Shown piece after piece: positions 16,078-25,157 of a stretch of DNA of 64,000 bases. The position numbers and the translations under genes were made by a program. The DNA comes from Dehalococcoides mccartyi (GTDB lineage: Bacteria > Chloroflexota > Dehalococcoidia > UBA2979): assembly GCA_945865925.1 (NCBI GenBank), contig CAMBFG010000004.1:172659-236658 (forward strand), given 5' to 3'. Below the pieces are notes generated by a model, which was given only the letters and a program-made list of their open reading frames with translations, was not told the origin of the DNA and ran no database searches. Numbering within the stretch: position 1 is the stretch's first letter; every line of letters starts with the position of its first letter.

Positions 16078-18405
16078 CTACGCCGTCAGGCCCTCGATGA
16101 CCTCCACCATCAGCCGTTCGAGGCGTTCGGCGGCATCCTTCTCCTCGATACGGCGGCCATCCTCGCGGCGGATATAGAAGGCGTCCACCACCTCGGGCCC
16201 GATGGTGTCCACCTTTGCGAGGTGGATGTCGATCCGCTGTTCATGCAGCGCCTTCGTGATGCCGTACAGGAGGCCACGACGGTCGGCTGTGGATATCTCC
16301 AGGACGGTGAACTCTCGGGATGCCGTGTTGTTCACATTCACGACGGTCGGTACGTCCGCGAGCGGGTGCGCCGGATACGACCGCCGCACCTCCGCCAGCC
16401 GCTCTTCGATGTCGAACGTGCCCTCGATCGCGGCCGGGACGGCAGTGAGGATGCGTCCCCACCGGCGGTCGTCGATGCCGATGCCGAGGGCGTCCGACAC
16501 GTGCCACACCTGGATCGCTGTCCCGCTCGAGTGCGTGTGCGCCACGCCACCGAGGACGCTCGCGTTGTGCCCGGCGAGTGCGCCCGTGACGGATTGGATG
16601 ATCCCCGTGCGGTCCGGCGTGACGATGGTGAGCCGGTCGATCTCGCCGAGACGGTCGTGCCGGGCCGCGGTGCCGCCGGCAGCCTCTTCGATCAGCGCGA
16701 TGTGGTCGCCGATGGTCTCTGGCGGGACCGAGATCAGGTAGTCCACGTCCAGCCCCGCGAGGTGCGCGCCGACGACTTCCGCCGGGAAGCGCGGCGCCAG
16801 CGCTTCCACGATCGCCTCGGGGCGCGGGATCGAGGCGTCGGGCGCGTCGGTGGCCAGTACGGCCATTACGCGCACATACAGCGAGCGCATCAACTGCGCC
16901 TTCCACTGTGACCAGACGTTGGGGCCTGACGCGCACGCATCCGCAATCGACAACAGGTAGATCAAGCGGAGCGTGTTCGCGTCGCCAGCACGACGTGCGG
17001 TGTCCTCGATGACCTCAGGGTCGGCGATGTTGCGGCGGGTTGCCACGTTCGGGAGGAGGAGGTGTTCACGGACAGCGGTGACGAGGCGAGCCTCCTCGTC
17101 TGGCGGGAGGCCAGCCCTCGATGCCACGCGCTCGGCGATGACAGCGCCGGCCAACGAGTGGTCGCCGGTATGCCCCTTGCCGATGTCGTGCAGCAGCGCG
17201 GCCAGCAACAGTTCGTCCGGCCGCCCGAGTTCTCTCGCCACATTCGGGGTGTCGCACTCGAATTCGTCCTCAGTCATGAGACGCCGGGCTTCCGCGACGG
17301 TACGCGCGGCGTGGACATCCACCGGGTGGATGTGGAACTGCGCGACGTGGGGGCGGGCACGCAGGACCTCCCATTCCGGCACCAGTTCATCCAGCCACGG
17401 TGCCAGCGGCAGCGGATCGAGGCTCATGTCTGATCGGATCCCCCGAAGCGCCGCGCGCATGCTCGCGAGCGGGGTGTCCTGCGTTGCGCTCGATTTGCCG
17501 GAGGCACTCCCCCGCCCGAGGCTCACCCCCAGGAACTTCCGCGCGCCGCCGCTGTCCGCCAGCCGGCGTCCAGCCTCGGCGTCCGCGTCTCGCATCGCGA
17601 CGTACACGCCCTGGGCCCAGTCGAAGCCGTCCTGGCCCAACCACTCACCGATGCGTGCGTGCAGCTCCGGCGGATACAGATCGGTGGGTCGGTCAGCGTG
17701 AGCATGGACCGCTGAGCGCGTCGCGAACAGCCGCTCCTGCGCATCGAGCAGCACCACGGGAAGCGGCGGGAGCGGACGGTCAGCGGCGAGCGCCTCGGCT
17801 GCGTCCAGCCAGTGGACGGTCTGGATGTCGCGCAGGCCGCCGCGACCGTTCTTCAGGTCTGCGCAGAGCAGTTGCCACGGCTCCTTCGCGGCGACTTCGC
17901 GATGGCGCTCATGGAGCGCGGTGCGCGCCCAGCCTCGCTGCTGCTTGGCGGTCTTCCGAAGGACACCGCGGAACTCTTCGTACAGCGAGGTGCTGCCGGT
18001 GACGAGGCGCGCGTCCAGCAGGGCGGTGAACGTCTCGATACTTGCCTGCATCGCCTCAGCGACCTGGGCAACCGTCCGCACGGAGTGGCCCACCTTCAGG
18101 CCGGCGTCCCAGAGGGGATAGAGGGTGCGGACGGCTTCCTCGCCGCCGCGCGGGATGAGGATCATCACATCCACATCGCTGTGCCGTTGCTGCTCGGAGC
18201 GTCCGTAGCCGCCTGCAGCGACGACGGCGTGCGCCACGTCCTGCCCCGTCAGTTCAGTGAGGGCACCGTCCAGGAGGGCTGCGAGGCGAGCGGCGGCCAC
18301 GCGGCCGGCCTGGCGGGCGGGGAGCGGTGTGATGTCCGCTCGTGCCGCCAAGAACGCCGCGAGCGCAGGCCCCGCCGGCGTCTGGGTTGGGGGCGCGTCC
18401 ACCAT
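16078..18405 (-). CDS. glnD: [Protein-PII] uridylyltransferase/uridylyl-removing enzyme
   Basis: The 775-residue product contains four blocks in GlnD order. A nucleotidyltransferase domain has [16 protein letters not shown] at 65-80, a helical linker follows, then an HD domain with [14 protein letters not shown] near 425, then two C-terminal ACT domains (about 600-670 and 690-770). In low glutamine the enzyme uridylylates PII; in high glutamine the HD domain removes UMP. Immediately downstream in transcription order after amt and glnB, it completes a nitrogen-sensing operon. ATG at 18405 (MVDAPP) preferred; an upstream start would overlap glnB. Confidence 0.93.
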   Translation of the reverse strand: MVDAPPTQTPAGPALAAFLAARADITPLPARQAGRVAAARLAALLDGALTELTGQDVAHAVVAAGGYGRSEQQRHSDVDVMILIPRGGEEAVRTLYPLWDAGLKVGHSVRTVAQVAEAMQASIETFTALLDARLVTGSTSLYEEFRGVLRKTAKQQRGWARTALHERHREVAAKEPWQLLCADLKNGRGGLRDIQTVHWLDAAEALAADRPLPPLPVVLLDAQERLFATRSAVHAHADRPTDLYPPELHARIGEWLGQDGFDWAQGVYVAMRDADAEAGRRLADSGGARKFLGVSLGRGSASGKSSATQDTPLASMRAALRGIRSDMSLDPLPLAPWLDELVPEWEVLRARPHVAQFHIHPVDVHAARTVAEARRLMTEDEFECDTPNVARELGRPDELLLAALLHDIGKGHTGDHSLAGAVIAERVASRAGLPPDEEARLVTAVREHLLLPNVATRRNIADPEVIEDTARRAGDANTLRLIYLLSIADACASGPNVWSQWKAQLMRSLYVRVMAVLATDAPDASIPRPEAIVEALAPRFPAEVVGAHLAGLDVDYLISVPPETIGDHIALIEEAAGGTAARHDRLGEIDRLTIVTPDRTGIIQSVTGALAGHNASVLGGVAHTHSSGTAIQVWHVSDALGIGIDDRRWGRILTAVPAAIEGTFDIEERLAEVRRSYPAHPLADVPTVVNVNNTASREFTVLEISTADRRGLLYGITKALHEQRIDIHLAKVDTIGPEVVDAFYIRREDGRRIEEKDAAERLERLMVEVIEGLTA

Positions 18406-18510
18406 CGATCGCTCCGGTCGCTCCACGCTGAGGAATACGTCACGGGCGGGCCCCTCGGATCGGCTCGTTGGCCGTCCGGGGTGACCCGCCCGTGCGAAGG
18501 GCACCGGCCG

Positions 18511-18849
18511 CTAGACGGCTTCGCGCCCGCGCTCACCCGTCCGGATTCGCACCACGTCCTCCACCGGGACGACGAGGATCTTCCCGTCGCCGATAGAGCC
18601 GCTGCGGGCCGTGGTCTCGATGGTGGAGATCACCGTCGGGGCCAGCGTGTCGTCCACGAGGACCTCGATGCGGACCTTCGGCACCATGTCGACTTCGTAC
18701 TCACTGCCGCGGTACGTCTCAGTGTGGCCGGCCTGACGGCCGAACCCCTGAGCGCTGACGGCGGTGAGCCCGGTGACCCCGGCCGCCTTCAGGGCGTCTC
18801 GGACCTCGTCCAACTTGAACGGGGCGATATAAGCAATCACAAGTTTCAT
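18511..18849 (-). CDS. glnB: Nitrogen regulatory protein P-II
   Basis: A 112-residue PII protein: MKLVIAYIAPFKLDEVRDAL at the start, T-loop TETYRGSEY with Tyr51 as the uridylylation target, B-loop GSIGDGKI and C-loop VRIRTGERG. All three loops that build the ATP/2-oxoglutarate site are intact. It sits between amt and glnD, so it could act as a GlnK, blocking the ammonium channel when deuridylylated. The 39-base spacing to amt implies co-transcription. Confidence 0.95.
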   Translation of the reverse strand: MKLVIAYIAPFKLDEVRDALKAAGVTGLTAVSAQGFGRQAGHTETYRGSEYEVDMVPKVRIEVLVDDTLAPTVISTIETTARSGSIGDGKILVVPVEDVVRIRTGERGREAV

Positions 18850-18888
18850 CGATGTGTACTCCCTGTACTGGCCTGTTTGCGTTCTGGC

Positions 18889-20106
18889 TTAGTCGGCCAT
18901 CACGTAGGCCTGCTCCTCGTGGAGCGACAGGTCGAGGCCTTCGCGTTCCTGTGTCTCCGTCGCCCGGATACCCATCACCATGTCCAGCACCTTCGCGATG
19001 ATGAACGTGACGACGAATGAGTAGGTGAAGGCGATGACCACCGAGATGGCCTGACGCCCGAACTGGTCCATGCCGCCCGTGGCGAGTTCGTTGATCTCGG
19101 AGTCCGCAAGGATGCCGAGTAGCAGTGCACCAATAATACCGCCGACCAGGTGGACGGCGATGACGTCCAGCGAGTCGTCGAACTTGAACATCGACTTCAA
19201 CTTCAGGGCGAGGAAGCAGATGATGCCGGCCGCGAGGCCGATGATCACTGCGCCCAACAGGTTCACGAAGCCGGCCGCCGGGGTGATGGCGACCAGACCG
19301 GCCACGCCACCCGAGACGAATCCGAGCGTCGTGGGCTTGCCGTTGGACATCACCTCGGCCAGCATCCACGCGGTCGCGGCCACAGCCGCCGCCACATGCG
19401 TGGTCATGAACGCCTGGCCCGCGAGGCCGCCCGCGCCCAGCGCGGAACCGGAGTTGAACCCGAACCAGCCGAACCACAGCATGCCCGCGCCAAGGATCGT
19501 CAGCGGCAGCGAGTGCGGCCGGATGACCTGCTTGCCCCAGCCGACACGCGGCCCCAGCACCAGCACCAGCGCGAGCGCCGCGGCGCCTGCGTTGATGTGG
19601 ACGACCAGGCCACCGGCGAAATCCACAGCCTTCACCTGGGTCGCGATGAAGCCACCGCCCCAGACCCAGTGGGCCATGGGCGAGTAGACGACGATCGACC
19701 AGATGACGATGAACACCACCCAGGCGGTGAACTTCATGCGCTCCGCCACCGCACCGGCGATCAGGGCCGGCGTGATGATGGCGAACATCAACTGGAACAT
19801 CAGGAAGACGGTGTCAGGAATGGGGTAGGCGCTGAAGATTTCATTCCCCAGCCCAACGTCCATCAGCCCCGCCAGGTTGAGGTCCCCGATAAATTTCCCG
19901 GTCCCCGAGAACGCGAGCGATGCTCCCACCGCGATCCATACGATCGTGATGAGGCCCATCGCCACAAAGTTCATCATCAGCATGGCCAGCATGTTCTTGG
20001 CGCGGACCATGCCGCCGTAGAAGAACGCCAGACCCGGCGTCATGAAGAGGACCAATGCCGAACTGGTCAGCAACCAGGCCGTATCCCCCGAGGTGATCTC
20101 CATCAT
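18889..20106 (-). CDS. amt: Ammonium transporter
   Basis: A 405-residue Amt protein with eleven predicted helices. The N-terminus (MEITSGDTAWLLTSSALVLF) is followed by the ammonium-channel motif FFYGGMVRAKN. Pore histidines fall in VVHINAGAAA and in MTTHVAAAVAATAW, and the TLGFVSGGVAGLVAITPAAGFV motif marks the cytosolic half. It conducts ammonium across the inner membrane and is gated by the GlnB/GlnK protein encoded 39 bases downstream. The start is an ATGATG pair at 20106/20103. The tail (ETQEREGLDLSLHEEQAYV) is typical for Amt. Confidence 0.95.
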   Translation of the reverse strand: MMEITSGDTAWLLTSSALVLFMTPGLAFFYGGMVRAKNMLAMLMMNFVAMGLITIVWIAVGASLAFSGTGKFIGDLNLAGLMDVGLGNEIFSAYPIPDTVFLMFQLMFAIITPALIAGAVAERMKFTAWVVFIVIWSIVVYSPMAHWVWGGGFIATQVKAVDFAGGLVVHINAGAAALALVLVLGPRVGWGKQVIRPHSLPLTILGAGMLWFGWFGFNSGSALGAGGLAGQAFMTTHVAAAVAATAWMLAEVMSNGKPTTLGFVSGGVAGLVAITPAAGFVNLLGAVIIGLAAGIICFLALKLKSMFKFDDSLDVIAVHLVGGIIGALLLGILADSEINELATGGMDQFGRQAISVVIAFTYSFVVTFIIAKVLDMVMGIRATETQEREGLDLSLHEEQAYVMAD

Positions 20107-20162
20107 CCGTCCTTTCGGCGAGCCCGGAGCCCACGCAGCATCCGTTGTGACTCGACCGGAGC

Positions 20163-21299
20163 ATGCATCCCGCCGATATCTGGGACGTATCCGGTGTGTT
20201 ACGGCTGTGTTTCTTCCCGGCGGGCCTCCCCTGGAACCTGAATCTAGCCTTCCCGTGCCACCTCGATTTCGCCGGTTCGAGGGCAGGCGCGTACAATCCC
20301 GGCACCCCAGTCCGTACCGCCGGTGACCAGCGACGGAGCGCCGCCATCCCTGCCGCACGCGCTCCTCGGACACCCCGCGCCCGCCGCCCAGAGGCTGCCC
20401 TCGCACGCCCGGTCATCAAGTGGGCCGGTGGCAAGCAGCAACTGGCGGCCGAACTCGTCGCACGCGCTCCGAGGGCTATCGAGACCTATTACGAGCCGTT
20501 CATCGGCGGCGGTGCGATGTTCTTTGCGCTGCTAGCAGACTCAGCCCTCGCCCCGAAGCGCGCCGTCCTCAACGACCTCAACCGCGATCTCATCACGGTG
20601 TACGAGGTCGTCCGAGACGACGTGGACGCCCTCGTGGCGCGTCTGGAGGCGCTCCAGGGGCCTTACCTCGCCGCCGGTGCAGACGAGCGCAGCACGCAGT
20701 TCTACGCCGAGCGGGGGCGCCAGCCGGAAGGCGCGGTGGACCTCGCGGCGCGGTTCATCTTCTTGAACAAGACCTGCTTCAACGGTCTGTACCGGGTGAA
20801 CCGCCAGGGCATCTTCAACGTCCCCCACGGCAAGTACCGCACGCCGCGCATCCTGGACGAGCCCAACCTGCGAGCCGCCTCGGCGGCGCTGGCGGGGGTA
20901 CGTCTCACGCACGTGGACTTCGAGTCCGCCCTCGCGGCGCCGAAGCAGGGCGACTTCGTCTACCTCGACCCGCCGTTCGAGCCGCTCTCCGCCACCTCGT
21001 CGTTCACGGGGTACACGGAGGGCTCGTTCAGCCGCACGGAGCAGCGCCGGCTGAAGTTGGCCGCCGACGACCTGACGGACCGAGGCGTCCACGTAATGCT
21101 CTCGAACTCGGCACAGGACTACATCCGCGGCCTCTACTCCGCCGACCGCGGCCCCTTCGCCGAAGGCCGCTACCGCATCGACAGCACCCCGGCGCGACGC
21201 GCGATCAACTCACGCGGCGACAAGCGCGGCCCCGTCGACGAGTTGGTGGTGCTGAACTACGCCCCGGAGGTCGAGCGGCGCGAGTTGCCCTCGAACTAG
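20163..21299 (+). CDS. dam: DNA adenine methylase, Dam (D12 class); start uncertain
   Basis: The frame encodes a D12-class N6-adenine methyltransferase. It has KWAGGKQQL for SAM, YYEPFIGGGAMFF (motif I), LNDLNRDLITVY, FLNKTCFNGLYRVNR and the catalytic DPPF of motif IV (usually DPPY). From KWAGG to the end is about 297 residues, the normal size. The 80 residues before KWAGG look non-coding. In-frame ATG (20163) and GTG (20196) lie upstream of a TACAAT box at 20292, and no canonical start exists between that box and KWAGG. The true start is thus unclear, see findings. GATC sites are frequent nearby. A solitary housekeeping methylase is more likely than a restriction system. Confidence 0.75.
   Translation: MHPADIWDVSGVLRLCFFPAGLPWNLNLAFPCHLDFAGSRAGAYNPGTPVRTAGDQRRSAAIPAARAPRTPRARRPEAALARPVIKWAGGKQQLAAELVARAPRAIETYYEPFIGGGAMFFALLADSALAPKRAVLNDLNRDLITVYEVVRDDVDALVARLEALQGPYLAAGADERSTQFYAERGRQPEGAVDLAARFIFLNKTCFNGLYRVNRQGIFNVPHGKYRTPRILDEPNLRAASAALAGVRLTHVDFESALAAPKQGDFVYLDPPFEPLSATSSFTGYTEGSFSRTEQRRLKLAADDLTDRGVHVMLSNSAQDYIRGLYSADRGPFAEGRYRIDSTPARRAINSRGDKRGPVDELVVLNYAPEVERRELPSN
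20292..20297 (+). promoter_or_regulatory. Candidate -10 box (TACAAT) for dam
   Basis: TACAAT inside the open frame, about 110 bases before the KWAGG motif. If used, transcription starts near 20304, after every in-frame ATG/GTG. The -35 region is poor (TTCGCC 18 bases upstream). Confidence 0.4.
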
Positions 21300-21312
21300 T
21301 CGGCCCGATCCC

Positions 21313-21329
21313 TGCCGGTTAGACCGGCA
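21313..21329. terminator. Weak hairpin between dam and the receiver gene
   Basis: TGCCGGT, loop TAG, ACCGGCA: seven base pairs between convergent genes, overlapping the last codons of the receiver gene. No T-run; a weak bidirectional terminator at best. Confidence 0.35.
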
Positions 21330-21738
21330 CCAGGGGCGGGCGGGCCGGCGGTGGACTGGTGCCCCGCCCGCCGTCAACAGGTGGGGGCGCGCCATGACGC
21401 ACCGCCAGCACGAGTTGGTCGAGCGTAAACGGCTTGCCGATGAACCCGACCGCACCGACGGCCGTGGCGTAAGCGCTCGCATCTTTCGCGGCAGTCATGA
21501 CCAGGAGCGGGACACGCACATCCCGCTCGGCGAGCGCCTCCGCGAACTGCCAGCCGTTGACCACTGGCATCCACATGTCGAGGACCGCGAGGTCAAACGT
21601 GGCACCGCTGTCGATCGCCTCCAGCGCGACGGCGCCGTTTGAGGCGAGCGTGACCTCGTACCCCTCTTCTTCGAGTACCTGCCCGACCAGGTCGAGGATC
21701 GCGGGCTCGTCTTCGACGATGAGGATGTGCTGGGGCAT
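21319..21738 (-). CDS. Single-domain response regulator (receiver protein)
   Basis: A 139-residue receiver protein: acidic pair in IVEDEPAI, phospho-acceptor Asp in AVLDMWMP near residue 56, switch Thr in LVMTAAK, Lys in IGKPF. After the receiver comes a Pro-rich tail (PPPVDGGRGTSPPPARPP) with no output domain. The ATG at 21738 follows the histidine kinase gene by eight bases; a GTG at 21750 overlaps the kinase stop (GTGA) and may be the real start. It presumably receives phosphate from the kinase and acts by protein binding. Confidence 0.88.
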   Translation of the reverse strand: MPQHILIVEDEPAILDLVGQVLEEEGYEVTLASNGAVALEAIDSGATFDLAVLDMWMPVVNGWQFAEALAERDVRVPLLVMTAAKDASAYATAVGAVGFIGKPFTLDQLVLAVRHGAPPPVDGGRGTSPPPARPPLVPV

Positions 21739-21746
21739 GGGACGGA

Positions 21747-23486
21747 TCACGCTGCTTCCGCCCGGACGACGGGCAACTGCACGATGAGCGTGCTGCCCTG
21801 TCCGTCGCTCTCCGCCCAGATATGTCCGCGATGTTCTTCGACGATGCGCTTGCACAGGAAGAGTCCGATGCCCATCCCGCTGAAACGCCTGCTGACCTCG
21901 CTCCCGCGATAGAAGCGTTCGAAGATGTGCTCCAGATCCGACGCTGGGATACCGATCCCCTGATCGCTCACGCGGATTTCGACCTCGTCAGCCAGACTGC
22001 GCAGTCCCACAACGATCTCGCCACCTGATGGACTGAATTTGAGGGCGTTGGTCACGAGGTTCTGCAGCACCTGCCGCATCCGCTCGGCGTCCACGGCGGC
22101 GACGGCGGCTGTACCGTCCACGCGCACTGTGTGCTGGGACAGATCCAGCCCTTCTACCACGTCCTGCGCCAGCGCCACGAGGTCCGTCGGGAGGCACTCA
22201 CCGATAAAGCTATGCGATTCGAGGCGCGAAGCGTCGAGAATCGTGTCGGTCATGCGCCACATGCGCTGTGTTTCCCGCACGAGACGATCGGCTTCCTCGA
22301 GGTTCGCGTCCACAGCCTCCGGCCGGCTGTGCAGGTGGCGCTGCAGCAATTGCGCCTGCGCCATGACGATCGTCAGCGGTGTGCGCAGGTCATGTGCGGC
22401 CGCCGAGAGGAACTCGTCCTTCAGCCGAGCGAGGTTCGCGAGTTCGAGCGCCTGTTCCTCGGTCTGCTTCTCCAGCCGCCTCCGGTCGCTGATGTCCCGG
22501 ATGTTGCACTGGATGACGTGGTGCCCGCCGACCTCGTACACGTTGCTGACGAACTCCACCTCAGTCACCACGCCGGCTTCAGTCTCCAGGGGCAGGCGGT
22601 CGTAGCGGACGTAGCCCGCCTGTCGCAACTCCCTGAACTTGTCCTGGTTCGCTGCGATATCCGAGAGGAGGCCGACATCCCAGAGGCGCTTCCCCAGGAG
22701 TTCTTCGCGTGAGCGTCCGAGGATGTTCTCGATGAACGGGTTGGCATCGGTGATCTGCCCCGTGTCGGCGTTGAGGATGAGGATGCCGTCCTGCGCGGTT
22801 TCGAAGAGCCGCCGGTACTTCAGTTCAGAGGTCTCCAGCGTGCCAAACACTCGCTGACGTTCGGTGATGTCCTCGATCGCGAGCAGGATGCGTTCGCTCC
22901 GGTCATCGGAGCGGACGATCCGGCGGGCGTTGAGGAGCATGATCCTGCGGCCAATCGCCGGGAAATTATGCTCGACTTTGAAGTCGTCGAAGTAGTGATT
23001 CTCGGGGAGGACGGCTTCCAACAGGAGCCGCAGGTCCGGAATGTCCCACTGTCCTCTGCCCAGTTCGTAGATGAGCCGGTGCTCGGTCTCTTCCGCGACG
23101 GTCTGGAAGACTCGGTAGAAGGAGCGGTTCGCCGAGATCACGCGGAGGTCACCGCTGAGCACCAGCACCGGCTCGCGGAGTGTCGCCATGATGTCCTGGA
23201 CGTAGTCCAGCGTTTCGACAGCCTGCCGCACGCGCCCGCGACCTGGCGTCACGTCCTCGCCGGCTCGCTCTGTAGCGTCTTTCGCGACGGGCGTGGCGAA
23301 GTCCTCAACGGTGATTCGCGTCGCTTCGTCCCCGATGGGGACGCCGGCCTCGGGCGCGTCGCGGGGCAGTCGGTGCTGCTTTCCGGGAGGTAGGCGCACC
23401 TCCGGTCGATCCCCTTCGAGCAACGTGTCCTGGTGACTGCCGGTCATCGCGGCCTCAATTTCGCCTGTTCTGGGCCGCACGAGCAT
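21747..23486 (-). CDS. Soluble PAS-domain sensor histidine kinase
   Basis: The 579-residue kinase has no membrane helix. Residues about 1-85 are disordered and charged. Two PAS domains follow (about 95-215 and 220-345; HHVIQCNIRDISDRRRLE closes the second). The HisKA box is SAAAHDLRTPLT near 372, with the ATPase N box NLVTNALKFSP, G1 DQGIGIP and G2 GMGIGLFL. It should autophosphorylate in response to an internal cue such as redox or light, and pass phosphate to the receiver protein encoded directly downstream. ATG at 23486 is the open frame start; ATG at 23447 is also possible. Confidence 0.88.
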   Translation of the reverse strand: MLVRPRTGEIEAAMTGSHQDTLLEGDRPEVRLPPGKQHRLPRDAPEAGVPIGDEATRITVEDFATPVAKDATERAGEDVTPGRGRVRQAVETLDYVQDIMATLREPVLVLSGDLRVISANRSFYRVFQTVAEETEHRLIYELGRGQWDIPDLRLLLEAVLPENHYFDDFKVEHNFPAIGRRIMLLNARRIVRSDDRSERILLAIEDITERQRVFGTLETSELKYRRLFETAQDGILILNADTGQITDANPFIENILGRSREELLGKRLWDVGLLSDIAANQDKFRELRQAGYVRYDRLPLETEAGVVTEVEFVSNVYEVGGHHVIQCNIRDISDRRRLEKQTEEQALELANLARLKDEFLSAAAHDLRTPLTIVMAQAQLLQRHLHSRPEAVDANLEEADRLVRETQRMWRMTDTILDASRLESHSFIGECLPTDLVALAQDVVEGLDLSQHTVRVDGTAAVAAVDAERMRQVLQNLVTNALKFSPSGGEIVVGLRSLADEVEIRVSDQGIGIPASDLEHIFERFYRGSEVSRRFSGMGIGLFLCKRIVEEHRGHIWAESDGQGSTLIVQLPVVRAEAA

Positions 23487-23559
23487 CTACACCGTAGGAG
23501 TCCCGAACTCGACCTGCGGAGCGCGGCATCGCAATTCCGGATCAGTTCAGAGGTTGTTC

Positions 23560-23596
23560 GGCGGGGCTGACTCAGGGGGCGGACTCGCGCCCCGCC
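23560..23596 (-). terminator. Candidate terminator after the PD-(D/E)XK gene
   Basis: GGCGGGGC and GCCCCGCC form an 8-base-pair stem around a 21-base loop, directly after the nuclease-like gene's stop. There is no clear T-run, so confidence is limited. Confidence 0.4.
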
Positions 23597-24055
23597 CTAT
23601 TCCGCGTCGGGTTCCGCATCCACGAACGCCTTCCGGACCGGTAGCGCGAAGAACAGCCGTAGCCAGACCTCGAGGTCTTCGAGGCCGACGGCCTTGCCGG
23701 AGGAGAGCAGGAAGGCGCGCATGTTCGCGCTAAAGCCGGGGCCGTGGAAGACGACGATGCCGGGGATCGGCCAGGCGCGGATGTCCTCGATGGTGCTGGG
23801 GATCTTCTCTTCGGCGGAGCCAGCGCTGCGCTGGTACTTCGCTTCGATGCCCAGCGAGCGGCGCTGCGACGGGTCGCTCACGACGACGTCGATACGGCGT
23901 CGGGCGCCCCAGATACGGCGCCCGACGTAGACCTCGGTCTCGACCTGGAGTCCGAGACTGCGTGCAATATCGGCGCACGCGGAGGTCAGGCCCTGCCAAG
24001 TGCCGGGGGCGAACATGTCGCTCTGCTCCGGATCGCCGGGCTTCGCACGCGCCAT
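23597..24055 (-). CDS. PD-(D/E)XK nuclease-superfamily protein
   Basis: The 152-residue protein shows the core of a PD-(D/E)XK nuclease fold. RRRIDVVVSD gives the metal-binding Asp at about residue 55, GIEAKYQ the E-x-K at about 70-72, and a Gln follows. The conserved block GSAEEKIPSTIEDIRAWPIPG and a C-terminal LEVWLRLFF are shared with uncharacterised bacterial relatives (PDDEXK_13-like, from memory). The ATG at 24055 overlaps the stop of the upstream Ldh gene by one base, so translation is coupled. Substrate and role unknown; DNA repair or defence are possible. Confidence 0.75.
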   Translation of the reverse strand: MARAKPGDPEQSDMFAPGTWQGLTSACADIARSLGLQVETEVYVGRRIWGARRRIDVVVSDPSQRRSLGIEAKYQRSAGSAEEKIPSTIEDIRAWPIPGIVVFHGPGFSANMRAFLLSSGKAVGLEDLEVWLRLFFALPVRKAFVDAEPDAE

Positions 24056-25131
24056 TACACGACCGGCAGTTCGAGCGGCCCGACACCGAGGGCAGCCGCA
24101 GCCTCGACGGTCTGCTTCCAGGTCTCGTCGTCCAGCGGGACGCCGTCGCGGAGGCGCTGCGCCATCGTGCGGCGCTCCGGCTCGCCGGGCAGCAGCACCT
24201 CGGAGACGCCGGGCTGGTAGGGCGGTTCTTTCACATGCGCACCGAGGCCCGCCATCAGGCTGGTGAAGGCGGCCAGCGGCGTGAAGTGAGCCACATCGAT
24301 GGCCATGATGAAGACGCCGTTCGTGCCGCGCGTCCCCTCGACGGCGGTGCCGGCGCCCGAAAGGACCCCGCCCAGCGTCTCGACGGCCAGGTTGAGGCCG
24401 AAGCCCTTGTAGCCGCTGAACGCGCCGCCGACGGGTAGCAGCGTGCCCAGCTTCTCGTTGTCACCCGTGCCGTAGAAGTCGCGCGGCTGCGTCGAGGGCT
24501 TCCCGTCGCCGTCGAGGATCCACGCCTCAGGCACCTCGGCGCCCTTGTTCACGGCGACGCGGAGTTTGCCTTCGGCGACGACCGAGGTGGCCATGTCGAG
24601 GACGAATGGCGCCTCAGGCGTCTCGCCGGGGAAGGCGAACATCAGCGGGTTGGTGCCGGTACGTCGATGCCCGCCGCCGAAGGCAGCGACGAGGCGTGCG
24701 CCCGGGGTGTTCACCCCACCCATCGCCGCCATCCCGGCGCGAACGATCTGCTCGCCGTACGCGCCGACTCGACCGGCGTGCATCGTGTTGATGCAGGTGA
24801 CGAGGGCTACGCCGGTCTCGCGCGCCTTGGCGATCGCCATCTCGGTCGCCCTCGTCGCCACCACCTGGCCGAGGTTCCAGCCGCCATCGAGCACGGCCAT
24901 CGAGGGTGCGTCTTCGATCACGCGGGTGGGCGCGCCGGGATGCGCGACGCCGTTGCGGATCTGCAGCAGGTAGCCGCTCGTGCGGATCACGCCGTGCGAG
25001 TCATGCCCCTTGAGGTTCGCCTCAACGAGGTGCTCCGCGACGATGCGCGCCTCGCCCTCGGGACTTCCGGCCGCGCGGTAGACGCGGGTGAGGTAGTCCG
25101 TGAGCAGCGGCGCGGGGATCGTGATCGTCAT
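24055..25131 (-). CDS. Ldh-family (malate/L-sulfolactate type) NAD(P)-dependent oxidoreductase
   Basis: The 358-residue product belongs to the malate/L-lactate dehydrogenase family. It has GHDSHGVIR near residue 42, TMHAGRVGAYGE with the catalytic His near 120, GTNPLMFAFP and the C-terminal MDxxHF-like IDVAHFTPL. Members oxidise 2-hydroxyacids such as malate, ureidoglycolate, L-sulfolactate or 2,3-diketogulonate reduction products. Its neighbours, an HpcH/HpaI aldolase and a D-2-hydroxyacid dehydrogenase, suggest a short 2-keto/2-hydroxy acid pathway. The precise substrate cannot be told. Confidence 0.88.
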   Translation of the reverse strand: MTITIPAPLLTDYLTRVYRAAGSPEGEARIVAEHLVEANLKGHDSHGVIRTSGYLLQIRNGVAHPGAPTRVIEDAPSMAVLDGGWNLGQVVATRATEMAIAKARETGVALVTCINTMHAGRVGAYGEQIVRAGMAAMGGVNTPGARLVAAFGGGHRRTGTNPLMFAFPGETPEAPFVLDMATSVVAEGKLRVAVNKGAEVPEAWILDGDGKPSTQPRDFYGTGDNEKLGTLLPVGGAFSGYKGFGLNLAVETLGGVLSGAGTAVEGTRGTNGVFIMAIDVAHFTPLAAFTSLMAGLGAHVKEPPYQPGVSEVLLPGEPERRTMAQRLRDGVPLDDETWKQTVEAAAALGVGPLELPVV

Positions 25132-25157
25132 CGCAGACCTCCGTCCTGCCTCGCGGC

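Noticed and set aside
16280-16300. TGTGGATAT inside glnD, a near DnaA box
   Set aside because: One mismatch and within a coding region; not evidence for an origin.
19150-20241. 363-codon plus-strand frame opposite amt
   Set aside because: Consists of His/Arg/Asp/Glu-rich antisense text of the hydrophobic Amt helices.
20240-20260. Possible sigma-54 promoter for amt: TGGCAC on the minus strand
   Set aside because: The -12 element does not follow; after TGGCACG and four bases the sequence is GGCT, not TTGC.
20323-20535. GTG-initiated 70-codon frame at the dam start
   Set aside because: Its text beyond about 35 codons is the out-of-frame reading of Dam (SSSGPVASSNW); kept only as a possible frameshift partner in the dam finding.
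23560-23596. GC hairpin considered as a possible insertion-sequence end
   Set aside because: Not flanked by target duplications, no transposase and the stem is only eight base pairs; a terminator is simpler.
20163-24055. Restriction-modification reading of dam plus the PD-(D/E)XK protein
   Set aside because: They are 2.3 kb apart, on opposite strands, with a kinase pair between; the nuclease belongs to another operon.
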